NCBI GenBank assembly: GCA_026119935.1
Contig: JALRMH010000045.1
Location: 186,001-250,000 of the forward strand
Reading direction: 5' to 3'
Source of the DNA: Endothia cerciana
Taxonomy: Eukaryota; Ascomycota; Sordariomycetes; Diaporthales; Cryphonectriaceae
Length of the DNA: 64,000 nucleotides
The translations under genes were made by a program, and so were the position numbers. Under the pieces are notes generated by a model, which worked only from the letters and a program-made list of their open reading frames with translations, was not told the origin of the DNA and ran no database searches. Shown piece after piece: positions 49,926-61,846 of this stretch (position 1 is its first letter; each line of letters starts with the position of its first letter).

Positions 49926-52900
49926 ATGGGTGGGGGTGGTATAGTTTATTATTCTTGCACACGTTTCGCATGGCGTCTGGAAAATAGCACAAAGACGGGG
50001 TGGGAAATATCAAGACCCAACAACACGCACCACACACATATCGGCTTGGGCTTTTTTCGGGGGTGGGCATCTTGGTTTTCTCCCCTCGGAGAGACCAACG
50101 TGACAGACAGACAGGCAGGCAGAACGCTAATTCTCTTTGTCCAAAATTTGCTCTGATTCTCTGGCTTACGAGGATATGTTGCCCCTCTTCAGAACGTATA
50201 TTATTTTTACTAGAGGAAATCGATATGGGTATACCCCTTCCACCATCTCAGCCTCGTCCGGGCACCCGGCCGGCATGAGCCAGGCCGAAAGAGGAAAAAG
50301 CAAGAGGAAGTACTTTTTTGGGGGGACAGTCTCACCGCTGAAGGGGGGCATGGTTACGCAAACAGTGGCAACTTGTGAATATCAAGGATACGAACGTCGA
50401 GGGAGAACAGATCAACCTTCCCATTCCGGAAACACACCCCCATAAGCTTGGCCCGGTGGATATTATATCTAATCGTCCGCAAAAGTTGCAAGGCTGTCGA
50501 GCTCCTCCCCAAATGTAACCGCAGGCCATGCGGACTGAAGCGTGCGCGACGGGGGGCACCCTGTTGGGGGGGGAGGGGAGGGGAGGGGGGCAACGGCACC
50601 GATGATCTTATATGTCGATCACCTCGTGTGGAAGGGTGAGAAGAAGAAAGAAAAGAATTTTTTTTTTAGAAACTTACACACACACACACCGACACACACA
50701 CGCATGGCGATGTACGACGGCGACAAGCCCCGGCCCGAGCCTGTTGCCAGTATGTCGAGGACATTCAAAATTGAGCTCCTCGCGCGGCAGGTCTGCCTGG
50801 TCCCCCTCCCAAGGGATCAGCAAGGGGATGAATGCATATCAGCCAACCGCAGCCCAGCCTACCAGCCCGGGACGAGGCGAGGTGAGCGAGGCAAGCGAGG
50901 CAAGCGGAGGGCGTGAGGATCGCCTCGCTTGTTTTCGTCATCCATCTCCCCCTCCCCCCCCCAAACCTTCCCGCCTTCCCCAGATCTGTTTAATTTTTCC
51001 CTTCGATTTATTGATTTTTTTGTTTTGTTTTATTAAGATCCTAACTAGGTCCCAGTTCCCGAGGACTCGGTCTCGGGACATGCCACCCACGCCCGACCGG
51101 AGGCGGTGGCCGCGGCCGCAGGGACGGTCGTATCGCAGAGCGTGGCCCACCTCCGTACGGAGGCCGATTTTTCCTATAGTACCAAACCATGGACCAGATA
51201 GGTCCCCACGCGCCCGCAGCAGATACCGCAAGCCCCCTGGACCGATGTCCTGCCCTCTGCCAGACCCAAATATGGACGGCTCAGTCTATTTGCTTTTGCT
51301 GTGATGTCCGGGGAAGATACCGGCCCAGGCAGCAGCAGTCTGACGCACACAGAAATGGCCCGTCGCGCGGGCGTGCAGCGGTCGTCTTCCTACTTCAGCT
51401 GCGTCGAGTTACACATCGGTCTTATGGTAGGGGCGGAGCGAGCCTGCTTTTGCCGCGGCATGGTACCAGAAACGGGCTTGGTAGTCCGATGCGACGAGGT
51501 TCCAACCATCACTCACCCAAAAGAGACTCATAATCTCATTTCGGGAAAGCCTTCAGCAAAATAGCCGCCGGCCAACCCCCCCCCCCCGCCCCAAAAAACC
51601 TCCCTTCCTCGCGCGCCGTGCCCCGAGGACACCGCGCCGGGACGAAGGACTCAAAATGGGCAAGTCAGGTACATGAAAGGTCTGTCCGGTCCCCGTACCG
51701 TTAAAGGCGCAGGAGTTCCTCACCATGCAGCAGCAACGCAGCGTCGATCCGGATTTTCCTTGCTTTCGTAGATGTAATGCTGCGGTTTGGGTGACGGAGA
51801 GATCGTCGGCCGCATGATACACCCTGGGCAGGAAACTTCTCTTGCGGCATGGGCGTCCTCCTGCTGGCGGGCACATTCCTACGTCGTACAGTAACGGAGC
51901 TCGCGCCCGGGGGGGGGGGGAGCAGGTTATGGTCCCGGGCTGCGACCGGATGACCGAGGAGCCTCGCGCTTTCATGTGCCAGTATTGTGTCACTATTTCC
52001 CCGCCGCGGCGGCTCCCGGCTTGTCCCATTTGGACGCATACTCGACGGTGCGTGCGCTGCGTGTGCGTGGGTGCGCGTGGGTGCAGGAACCTGCGAGAGA
52101 GGAACATGTGGCTGGGGTGTCCTGCAGCCGTGAAGCTACCCCTCCATGCAGTGCAGAGAGGTGAGTAAGGCAGGCTGCGTGGATACCCCGGGATACCTAT
52201 GACTGCTCTGTCGGTCGTGGTGGTGACCGGCGATCATACCGTGGGATTCCATCCGAGCTGCCGCTCCAAAAAGGTGAGTGGTGGCTGTCATGGAATCGGC
52301 TGACAGTCATCACTCCCCCATCGCAGTGATGTCCCCTTTGGGGCCTGATGCCCTCTGCCGTGCCCCATTGGGCCGCGACGAAGCATGCACGGGGTGAGGA
52401 AAAAGCAAGACCTGTAGACTTGGGAGTCCGCGCTGCCTGGTTACCGCTGGGGCATCGTGTGATGGGTGTTTCTTTTGCCCTGGCACTCTGTTGCAGATAT
52501 CAGGCGGGCCAACCACGGCGCGAGGGTGCAGCCGCATGAAAGACTCGACCTCAGGTTGAGCGCGAATGTGGTATCATGCGCGGCCGCGATGTCACGTAGG
52601 TATCCCGCTCTCCGCACCGCAGCAGATAGAGAGCTTGCATGGTGGAGACCCTCTCTCGGCGAGCTACTGCTACTATGAGTGTGGTACTGAGCTGCCCCCA
52701 CAGCGGTCGAGGGGCTACCTCACCTCCCGCGAGCGCCCTGCCGCGCCTAGGTACCTATCAGCCAGCCTTGGACATTTGCCTCTGGGCGCCGGGGTGTTGC
52801 CATCGCACCGTGCTTTTGAGGCCCTCGAGAGGAGGCCAGCATCCATGAGGACGGCCTAGTCTCCGAGAGGGCTGACGCGGTTTCACACCACCCAGCAGCA

Positions 52901-53087
52901 TAGAGCTGACGGGGCTGGATCACCAGCTCTGGGAGATACTCAACATGAAACGCTCCCGCGTGGCTAGCAGCTGGTCGAGACCCGGCACGCCCAGCCCCTT
53001 GGGATGGGGGTGTGTATGGGGTGATCGTACGATCGCGCCTGCAACCGCCGTGGGGTCGTCAGACGCGGGGCTCTCGAGACGACTGTC

Positions 53088-53109
53088 GGCCCAGGCCCAG
53101 GCCCAGGCC
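53088..53109. repeat. GGCCCA hexanucleotide array
   Basis: About three and a half tandem GGCCCA copies in a GC-rich intergenic context. Confidence 0.8.
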
Positions 53110-55297
53110 TCGTCCAGTGGGACGCCCCCGGATCCGGGCTGCCGCAACGGGCCCCGGACCTCTCGGCTGTCGAGGACCAGTGCGTGTCATCGGCGAGAAG
53201 CGAGCGAAGGATGCGACAGTCATGCACCTGACAGGCGCTTCTTCACGCTCTGCTGCGGGCCGTCTTCACCTGATTGTGACGGGGCTTGCGTTAAGCCGGC
53301 GCTGGGCTCCACGAGCGGCATGGAGCCTGCAGGTAGGCAGGGGTCTCTGGGTGCATGATCACTGCGGTGGGTGGCAGGTGGCTGCAGGGCAGTTGGAGGT
53401 TATCTGGATCCTGTGTCTAAGATCTCAGCGGTTTGTAAGCGCGAGTCAGACCAGTCGCATGCAGGAGGGCTGACGTCGAGAGGGTGGTGAGGCCAAGGTC
53501 GAGATATCGGGGGACCTAGGTAATAGTGGTGCGCCCCGAGCGCTCAGTACGACCATGGCTGGTGCCCTTCCCTCGCCGCCGGAGGGATCCCCATGTCGCA
53601 CTGGAACGCGGTGTGAATCTTGCATGCGCCTTGCCTACTTCTATGAGGCAGACCTGTGTGTGCCCAGAGGCCCAAGATGCGTGACTACCGGCTGCAGGCA
53701 GGCTGTCAGCAATCGGTCGCTACCAGCAACTCGTGAGCTCGTCGGCAGATATATGCGGCAGGATTTGTCCCCTCGGGGCCGAACTCATGATACTCTCCTC
53801 CGGCGTCGGGTCGTGACACTTCGTAAGCCAGCTGACCAGAACATGACGGACAGCTGTCCATACATCCACCCATGGCATTCAGCATTCGGCCACAATTCTC
53901 CCAGCATTCAGGTTGCGAGATCTCCGAATCGGCCGGGTCAGGCCTGGGGCTAGCCATGAGGATGACCAACCTGCCCGGCCTAGAGCAAGCGAGACGGGTC
54001 ATTACGACCCTGTTGCCATCCAGCCCTGGCCGGCCAATCGGGAATTACAGATTTTGCCTGGCCGCTGGGGTACCGAAGACGCAGTACTGCACGGTATCTT
54101 CCTAATCAAGACGATTGGTGGCGTCGAGAGCCGGCCTTGTACCTGGCTTGTACCGCCGTGGCTCGAGGTACTTCTGAATTTCGAGGTAGGATTAGAGACC
54201 AATCAGGCTGGAGGTGCGACCTCACCCAGCCTCCTATCGAGAGCCTTTATCGGTCTGGAGAACCAGTCGCGGACAGATCACCGGTAGGAAATCGCATGCC
54301 GCCTGATGCGTATCATCTACGGAGATATTGGTGATGGCCGGCTTCCTCTTGTTTGCTGTTGAATAGATTCGCCGGGGGCGCAGAGAACGAGGGTCCTGGT
54401 CAGCATCCGCGGCCGCCCGAGATCCTGCTAACTCGGCCGGTTTTCCTCTTTAGAAGGGGTGAGAATTCCGGTGGGGATGTTGCGTCGTCTAATTACACAT
54501 CACGTAGCATGCTATATGATCGCAATAGAACGCGCCGTGAGGATGCTTCGTAGTTGGGCCTGGTCATGATGAGAGCTCCGTTCCAAGGCGTTTACAGGAG
54601 GGCGCACCGTTCGCTGGGCTTATGCGTTCGCAAAAGCGAGTTGACACCCTAGGCCTCAGGTCCTAACGAGAACAGCTCCCGTAACCCTCGCTGGGGCCCC
54701 AGCTTGACGGTCAGTCGGCAGCAGACCTTGTGGATCGAATTAACGTTTTGCTAGATCGCTGTGTTGGGAGAGAATCCTTGCCAATCCAACTGCGAGCTGG
54801 CGCGATCTCCTTGCCCGACGGCCAACCATCCGGGCGACCAACATTGGGTGTGAAGGCACCTGCGGGGCCGTGATGCTTGCAAGAAGCCCTCCGCGGACCA
54901 AAGTATTGATCCACGAGGATGCCAGTTGGCTGGAGACGGCAAAAAGTGGAGGTCGGGATGAAAAATTCGTTGCATTTGGGCTGCAATAAGACGTCAGTTA
55001 TAAGGGTATAGAGCTGGGTATAGGGGTATGGACCTATACGGCGCACCGTTAAGACACACCAAGCTCCCAAGAGAAATTGGACTAGATTCCTCTCACATAA
55101 TACACGCCCTCAACTGGTTGACACGGACAGCAGCGGTCGCCACCCGTGGCAGTGAACAGTCGATGGACGGTGGAAAAGCGGTGTACCGATCTTGACTGGG
55201 CCGCCACACGAGATTGTCAAGTCTGGTTATGCTGTTGGATGGACACTGTGATTACTCACTGGCGAAACGCTGATACAGGCTTTGTTCACGGATGAAA

Positions 55298-55310
55298 GGG
55301 GGGGGGGGGG
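55298..55310. repeat. Poly-G tract (13 G)
   Basis: Uninterrupted G run in an intergenic context. Confidence 0.9.
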
Positions 55311-56316
55311 TCTAGTTGCTGTAGCGCCCATCTTGCTGGGCTTCCGCCGACTGTGCTGCTGCTGCTGCTGCTTCGAATGATTTTAGTGCGCCCTCTGCAT
55401 CCTTCCTGAGCAGAGTTGCGGCACAGATGCGCCATCACATGGCCAGGCTGCGATGTAATTGCGAACAAGCTCATGACAGGCTTGTGAGAATAATTGTGTG
55501 AGAGCGAATTCCTGGGTCTCTTCGTCATAGGCTGTGAGTTATTGTGGCCTTTGTATGCGTCCGTTGTGAGTCCTCGCTCTCCGCGAGACCTAGAAAGCCG
55601 ATGAGCATTTGTCAGATTTACAATTCGCTGTATCCAGGCTATAAAACAAGGACAGCCTCCAAGTCGACCGTCTCCACCATCAATGGTCTGAACTTCCCGT
55701 GGCCAAGACGCCTCGAATCACTCACAAATGTACATTTATTTGTTCGTTACAGGCGCTGACTTGCTCATGACCAGAACACAAATAGGTTTCGTTAGGATGC
55801 AACTTGACGTTGCAATATAATCGATCCATCTGGCCTGAGACATTAGGCCCAGAAAGCCGCCCGTACAGCATGTGAAGGCCACGCAGGCCTAGACAGCTTT
55901 ACTAGTCCGGATACCCTCAGCAAGTTCATATATTTTTTTGAATAGGGCTTGGCCGTTCGTGGCAGCCATGTGGTTATTCCTGGACGGCAAGTCATAGTGA
56001 GCTGCTGGCCGGGTCCGATCCGGGCAAGACGAATTCATCAGCGGCGATCGTCCAGGTTCTTGTAGCTTGGCCGTCCTGAGGAGATACAATCCACACCGCC
56101 GTTCTCAAGCGCAGCAACAATCATATGTGAGTTTATGAAGAGAAGAAAAAAGTAGCCAAGCCATCATGATCACTTGTGCCGCGGCACGGGCGCCCCTAGC
56201 CAAGGAGGGAGGGAAAGAGGGTGTTCTTTTGAAATGGCGCTACTGCTTGAGCCATGTCAATATTGTTGATACCAGGGCGCACCATGCATCTGCCCTGATG
56301 ACGCGCGTAGTTACTG

Positions 56317-57765
56317 TCATTGGTGAAGTAGACGCCAGACGAGCTCAGCCTCGTCGAGCTTGACGCCCTGTTGTACAAGATCGATCAGGACCTTGTGGCG
56401 GCTCACATCTAGACCCTGACCCAAGAACTCTGCTGTCTCAACGAGCCAGCCATTGAACTCTTGGATCTCGGTCTGCTTGCCAGCCTCGACATCTTGGAAC
56501 ATTGAGCTCTTGTTGTATTTCACCTTCTCCCCAACCCCATGCAACATCTCTCTCAAGGCCGGGGCGGATAGGCGGCGTGTCAGAGCTTCGATAGAGATGT
56601 TGCCGTCGTCCAATATCTCCTTGCTGCTCTCGTGCTGGACGAGTGCCTGAAGGACGTCGCTTGTCTCTCTGAGCAGTTCGTCCATGACCTTGACAATCCT
56701 TCCGTTTGGATCGGCGAAGAGTTTACCATTTCTAACGCGCAGTATGGCTGTAAGGGGATTGATGATCATATTGACAACAAGCTTCTCGAGCTGTAGGATC
56801 CAGAGCTCCGGACGTGACACGGCTCGACCCGCGAGATGGGGTGCCGTTGTGATGAGTTTGGTGAGGTAGCTGGCCCTCTCAGCTTGTTTGTCGCTCGAGC
56901 ACACGGGACCAACAACCACATCAGCCGGGGCAGCGTGAACGCTCTTGAAGGTGCCTTCGGAAAACACCCCGTGCATAGTCACGCCGTGGAGGAAGTTCGG
57001 GTGGTTGCCGTCCGGATACCGCCACGTGCTGTAGGTGGCTCCGTGCGGAGGCCAGAGCCTGTTCATACCATTCTGAACAAATACGACGGTCGACGAGTCA
57101 TCGAGATACCGCCGTAGCCTATCGACCTCAGGAATTGCATCTGGGGCCTTGGTTGCGACGATGAGATTCGATATCCGGCCGCTGTCGACGGCTTCTCGGA
57201 CAGGGCCGACTGGTGGTCTCTCACGAGTCCACCACTCTATGTCAAAATTTGGGAACCGTTCTGTGTGTCCATACCGTGTCATCTCTATACCTGGATCATA
57301 AGCCCAATGCTCTAGAAGACCGTGTCGATGTACGACAAGAGTGATCGGCGGGGCATCTGAGAGCTGTGACAGACACGTAGCATATAGCCTACCGAGGTTG
57401 CCCACGCCCAGGACAAAGATCCGATATTCATCGTCACGGTGACCAGAGGATAAGCGTGCCTGGCGCGGCCCTTGTGTGCCTTTCGGGCCTAGGTTGTCCA
57501 GAGTCCAGGCGTAAGTTCTTGGTGGTGATCTCGAGTCGTTGAGGATCGTTTGCAGCCAAGGAGGTTTGTCGCGCGCCGCCATGGCTGAGGAGTGGGCGAA
57601 GCGGCGCTGTTCAGCCTGTCCTCCCAGCCTCTTAACCACTGTGAGCCTCCTCAGAACGAGCATAATCCTTCTGGTATCCTGGGGGCCACGGACGAAGGTC
57701 CTCTTGGAATGTCTGTGTTGCGCTGAAAGTTCAGACCGCGACGAGTGCCGCTGAAGTGGGGCCAA
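56317..57765 (-). CDS. 2-dehydropantoate 2-reductase (ketopantoate reductase) family protein
   Basis: A single minus-strand exon encodes 482 residues. The N-terminal 60 residues are Arg/Ser-rich; a second Met at residue 35 begins a stretch (MLVLRRLTVVKRLGG to QRRFAHSS) that resembles a mitochondrial presequence, so that start is a good alternative. A Rossmann NADP-binding motif, GVGNLG, lies at 120-125. Further marks are VVFVQNGMN and the catalytic-type block LEKLVVNMIINPLTAIL near residues 325-341, where the family's Lys and Asn sit. The family reduces ketopantoate to pantoate with NADPH in vitamin B5/CoA synthesis, but fungi carry several paralogues of unclear substrate. This one is longer than bacterial PanE (about 300 residues) because of the N-terminus and a middle insertion. 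Function is inferred from family, not proven. Confidence 0.85.
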   Translation of the reverse strand: MAPLQRHSSRSELSAQHRHSKRTFVRGPQDTRRIMLVLRRLTVVKRLGGQAEQRRFAHSSAMAARDKPPWLQTILNDSRSPPRTYAWTLDNLGPKGTQGPRQARLSSGHRDDEYRIFVLGVGNLGRLYATCLSQLSDAPPITLVVHRHGLLEHWAYDPGIEMTRYGHTERFPNFDIEWWTRERPPVGPVREAVDSGRISNLIVATKAPDAIPEVDRLRRYLDDSSTVVFVQNGMNRLWPPHGATYSTWRYPDGNHPNFLHGVTMHGVFSEGTFKSVHAAPADVVVGPVCSSDKQAERASYLTKLITTAPHLAGRAVSRPELWILQLEKLVVNMIINPLTAILRVRNGKLFADPNGRIVKVMDELLRETSDVLQALVQHESSKEILDDGNISIEALTRRLSAPALREMLHGVGEKVKYNKSSMFQDVEAGKQTEIQEFNGWLVETAEFLGQGLDVSRHKVLIDLVQQGVKLDEAELVWRLLHQ

Positions 57766-59563
57766 GGGTGACAGAAGGGATCAGGGCAGAATTCCAAGGC
57801 TGCTTTCTACGCTGATGGACTCGCTGTTGCGCAGATCGTCGTTAGGATGAGGTGACGTCTGCGAGGTTGAGTTCCATGGTCCGTGCACGGACCGCGCCGA
57901 AAGGCACGTACGGCTTCTACCCAGGCAAGATGCTAACACTTACACGCGTTCTGCTTTCCCATTTCAAGTCTGCAACAACGCGGGTCGTCATAAAGTGGCT
58001 TCTTTATGCTCTTTCAATAGACTTTCGGCTTCGTGTTCGGGTTTGCTGAGAGACAAAAACAAGTGTTCAGCTCCCAATAGCACAATAGGCATTGCATCTT
58101 ATGCTTGGTCTGTTACTGCTTTCTATGTGAAAGTCAGAACCCATTCGAGCTGAGGGCAAGAATACTGTAATGTTGTATGCGCCAGCTGCTCAATGACTTC
58201 CCTTACTTTCTTAACACTTTTAAAAGCGGAAAGGGAAAGGGAAAGGGAAAGGGAAAAGGGCAACTAGAACGGAAAAGAGGCATTGGCTTCGGTGGTTAAG
58301 GAGGATTGTGGGAGCTGCATGCGATAATAATAAAATTGTTGTTAGGAAATGGAATATCCTACTTGGGACTGAGATGGGTTGGGATCCCGAAACGTTCCTC
58401 AGTTGGGCCTCTTGGCATCTGAACACTGATTCAAGCAGAGTCATATAGAGGTCTCCTAAGCATCTTGACCTTGGGTGGTAGTTTGTTTAGTGTACTTGGA
58501 AGATTCTTATGGCACACTAAAGCTAGGATCCGCTAATGTGTAGGCCAGGTGTCCAGGGCATGAACATAAATGCGCCTTGGGAAAATCAGTTGCTCATATT
58601 CGTAACTTCTTGGCTTCAAATCTGCCTCTAGAGCATGCCCTCCCCCCTCGCCCTTTCCCTTTCCCCTTTGGCAATCTACCAATCCTGTTGCCTCCTTCGC
58701 CATGGTACGATGGCTTGTTCTCGAACGTTCTCCTGGTGAAGAATAGTCCGCTCGGTGTCTTCTTGAGACTTGTGGCCTTCCGTGTCTCAAAAGGCATTAT
58801 TGTCCTTGCTGCAAGCCTCTAGCCGCCTTGGTAGATCTGGATTAAGTGGCCGGACTACTGTAGAAAGCAACCATCCACTAACTGGGGACCATCTTGAATA
58901 TATTAGAACGCAAACCCGGCCTTCGCGAAGAAAATACTAATGATTGAAGCCCATGCATCTTCTGGCTTGGAAAGAATGCAGACGCAGTTTACTACTCGAG
59001 CAAGCCTAGACTTCCTTCTGAGCAGACCCCACGACAAATGTCCAGCTCATACAAGTACAATTTACTAGAGGGGCAGTCCCGGAAACAAACATACAGGTCG
59101 TCTGGAAACAGAGGCTTCCGTTCGACGGACAGAGGACCTAAGGCTGCTGACGAGGCGGGCGTAGACCGACTGTAGGCACAAAAGGCAATATTTCAAGACA
59201 CACCTTGTTCTAGTCTCTGCAGCATCTCTAGTGGTTGATTCGTAGCTCTTAGCCGAACGGATCTGTGCTCCTTGTATGCTAAGGAGGAAACAGAGTTGCG
59301 GAAGAATCGGATTGTGCACGGAAGCTAGAATAAAGGCTGAATCATTCCTCCTGTAGCAATTTGACCAGAGTTTCATGACTTCAGGTGACGTTTCATGCAA
59401 CGTCTGGAACTCTCAGGCTATCTCGTCTCATTGCTTACCCGCGCTATCATTCTAAATAAATCTTGTTCTTTTTTTGTTTTATTCTATCGAGTCGTATCAA
59501 GGTAGGCATACTATCCATTTAGACATCCCCGGCCTATGTTCAGGTTGCCTGAGCCCGTCAAAA
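57766..59563. other. Intergenic region with GGGAAA array
   Basis: About 1.8 kb with no supported gene. It includes the promoter of the ketopantoate reductase-like gene (near 57766). A GGGAAA-type array lies at about 58229-58258, and a reverse-complement copy of the same motif lies near 58654-58672. Confidence 0.5.
58229..58258. repeat. AAAGGG hexanucleotide array
   Basis: About five tandem copies, with a short inverted counterpart (CCCTTT units) about 400 bases to the right. Confidence 0.85.
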
Positions 59564-60975
59564 ATGAAGCGGTCACTCCTCGCAGTCCTTACCCGCGCTG
59601 TGGCGGCGGCAGTCTGCAACGGTCACGCCGAGCTCTGCGACCGCAGATACAGCAATGTCACCTTTATCGGCTCTCATGACTCTGCATTCGTTGGCACATC
59701 AGTGGCGGACAATCAGGAGACGTCTGTCGCGGACCAGTTGGCACAGGGGGTCCGGTTCCTCCAGGCGCAGACACACCTCTCGAACAACACAATCGAGCTC
59801 TGCCATACGCTGTGTCTGCTCGAGGACGCTGGACCCCTGACGAGCTATCTGAGCACGATCAAGACGTATCTGGACAACAATCCGAATGAGGTTGTTACAC
59901 TCCTCCTCACCAACCAGGACGGGCAGTCAGGGACGGCCTTTGGTGCTGCATTCCAGAGCAGTGGGATCAAGGGCTACGCGTTCACCCCGACTGGCAACCT
60001 GACACTAGATCAGTGGCCAACATTAGGTCAGATGATCTCGATGTGTCAGCGACTTGTTGTCTTTATGGGTAGGTAGTCACCTCGCGGCTCGGGGTGGTAG
60101 CCGGCTGACCGAGTGCTGCAGATTTTCCGGCTGGACCTCCAGTGCCATATATCCTGAGTGGATTTCAGCCTTACATATTGTGAGCTCAGCCTTTCACTGG
60201 GCATAAGTTAGTATAACATCAGCTAACACGCCTTATCGCCAGTGAGACTCCTTTCGAGTGAGTGTGTGGGCATCAGCATAGTCGCCTGATACTTGAACGC
60301 TTTGACGGCCGACCAAGACTTTCCAGGGCGCTGATTAACATATATCGCAGCACCACCGACCCTACCTTTCCACAATGTGCTATCGATCACCCGCCCGGCA
60401 CCTCTGAAACTGGCAGGATGATTCTAGTGAACCATTTTTCTTGACACCAACCTGTCCGGAATCCTCATTCCGAACCACGACGCTGCAAACGTGACTAACT
60501 CAGCAGCATCCATCACGGCTCAGGCGGATGGATATCTGCTCCGGTCTATACCATCAGACGCCTAACTTCATCCTGGTGGGTTTCCGTGACGGCGAAGAGT
60601 CCCTGCTGGGGTGGCTAATGTGAGTCCCAGCTTGACTGGATCAGTATCGGAGATGCGATGTCTGTCCAGGCCATGATGAACGGCGTACCGTTCACACCAA
60701 GCACAGCTACAGGCGGACAGCCAAGTGGCTCGGCGACCGGGTCCGTAGCAGTTAGCACCGGGACGCAGGTAAGCAGCCTAGGATGCGCAAACGACGCGTG
60801 CCGGCTCACTGACGATGAATTTCAGCCTTCCACAGAGCAAAGCATGTCTGGGATCAGGGTTGGCAGCCGCTCACAGAAGTCGTCGCAACTGGCAAGTATG
60901 ATTGCCTTCTTCTTCCTAGTCAATGAGCCTATTCCAGTAATAAAAGAAGAAAAAGGGGAAAAAGGACAAGAGTAA
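59564..60975 (+). pseudogene. Frameshifted PLC-like phosphodiesterase (PI-PLC X type) gene
   Basis: Exon models 59564-60068, 60122-60179, 60243-60257 (15 nt), 60351 onward, then a part from about 60633 to 60975. The protein starts with a signal-peptide-like MKRSLLAVLTRAVAAAVCNG. It then shows the family's block VTFIGSHDSAFVG, with the active-site-type His, followed by LAQGVRFLQAQTH and NPNEVVTLLLTNQDG. Later exons give PYIFETPFD, RMILVNHF and ITAQADG. The frame then breaks: an extra T in a T5 run at about 60436-60440 shifts LVNHF away from LDTNLSG, and another shift near 60528 is needed to reach CSGLYHQTPNFIL. A last exon has QAMMNGVPF and a Ser/Thr/Gly tail with a 57-nt in-frame intron (60769-60825). 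Intact members are secreted or GPI-anchored enzymes of unclear substrate. I call it a pseudogene; sequencing error at the homopolymer is possible. Confidence 0.7.
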
Positions 60976-61846
60976 CATCCATGCCCAACCCCAGTCAATA
61001 TTCCCACTCATCATACCCCAATACTCTTTGATTCATATATAGAAGTCCCAGGACATCTTTGATATATACAGCTCTACATGCCCGCAAGGCAAGAGTAAGC
61101 AAACCTGTGGCCTTTGAGCAAGGGCCAGTGGCTTCGATCGTGACTTTTATACTACCAAACATCTCACTGGAGTACCTAGGTAGTTGCTCAGGAAGTTGGC
61201 TGTCAAAAAAAAAAAGAGGACCCAACGTAACGGCACAGATAAAGTAAATGCAAACACAGCACAAGAAAGAATCTTCAAATCTCGGTCGACCTTACTACGG
61301 CCTATGTTGCTTTTCCTTCACCGGAGTCAGGCGCTGTGAGATTAGCAACGCACCTACAAGCTAAGATGCGCTATGTTAAGGGAGGCTGGCGTGAGAGCGT
61401 TGATAGAGGGCACGCCTAGACGCGGTCGACCTTCAGGATTTCTTGAAAGCCTTTTATTCAGTCATTTTTGTAGCCTCTATCTCAGCCCTTGGGGGGGGGG
61501 GGGGCAGAACAGCCAGCCACACTTTGGCCGTCTCTCGGTATCTCGACTGGGTACTTGGCCAGCAGTTTTTATGTCTCAACGAACCGGGAGCTCGAGATTG
61601 TAACGACCTTCCATGTCCCAGTTCATACTTTTGATTAGGTTTACATTTCTAAACGCCAGAGGCGGTCCCATATCCCTTTGTTAGGTGAGATATACCTAGG
61701 TATACCTTCTGAAAGCAGACCCTATCTATTAAGCAACGCCTTGCCATGCTGAGGTATCTCAACGTAAACAGATCCATGAACCATGCATAAAAAACACAAG
61801 TCTTCAGTCGTGGGCCGATGAGTGGTCGTGATCATGAATAACCCCA
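60976..61846. other. Intergenic region between the PLC-like gene and the MFS gene
   Basis: About 870 bases, convergent 3' ends. It contains a G14 run at 61491-61504 and an A-run near 61206. No gene is supported. Confidence 0.5.
61491..61504. repeat. Poly-G tract (14 G)
   Basis: Uninterrupted G run in an intergenic context. Confidence 0.9.

Larger units (their letters stand above)
49004..56316. other. 7-kb gene-poor region between the Myb-like gene and the ketopantoate reductase-like gene
   Basis: The first 230 bases may be a continued tail of the Myb-like gene: 49004-49066 stays open in frame, and a model intron 49067-49163 would lead to a last exon, 49164-49235, ending LSGG-stop. After that I see no supported gene. 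The region has a T-run plus CTT array (49866-49925), a CA-rich array (50675-50702), a GGCCCA array (53088-53109), and poly-C or poly-G tracts at 51576, 51909 and 55298. Open frames up to about 230 codons are overlapping and motif-free. Confidence 0.45.
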
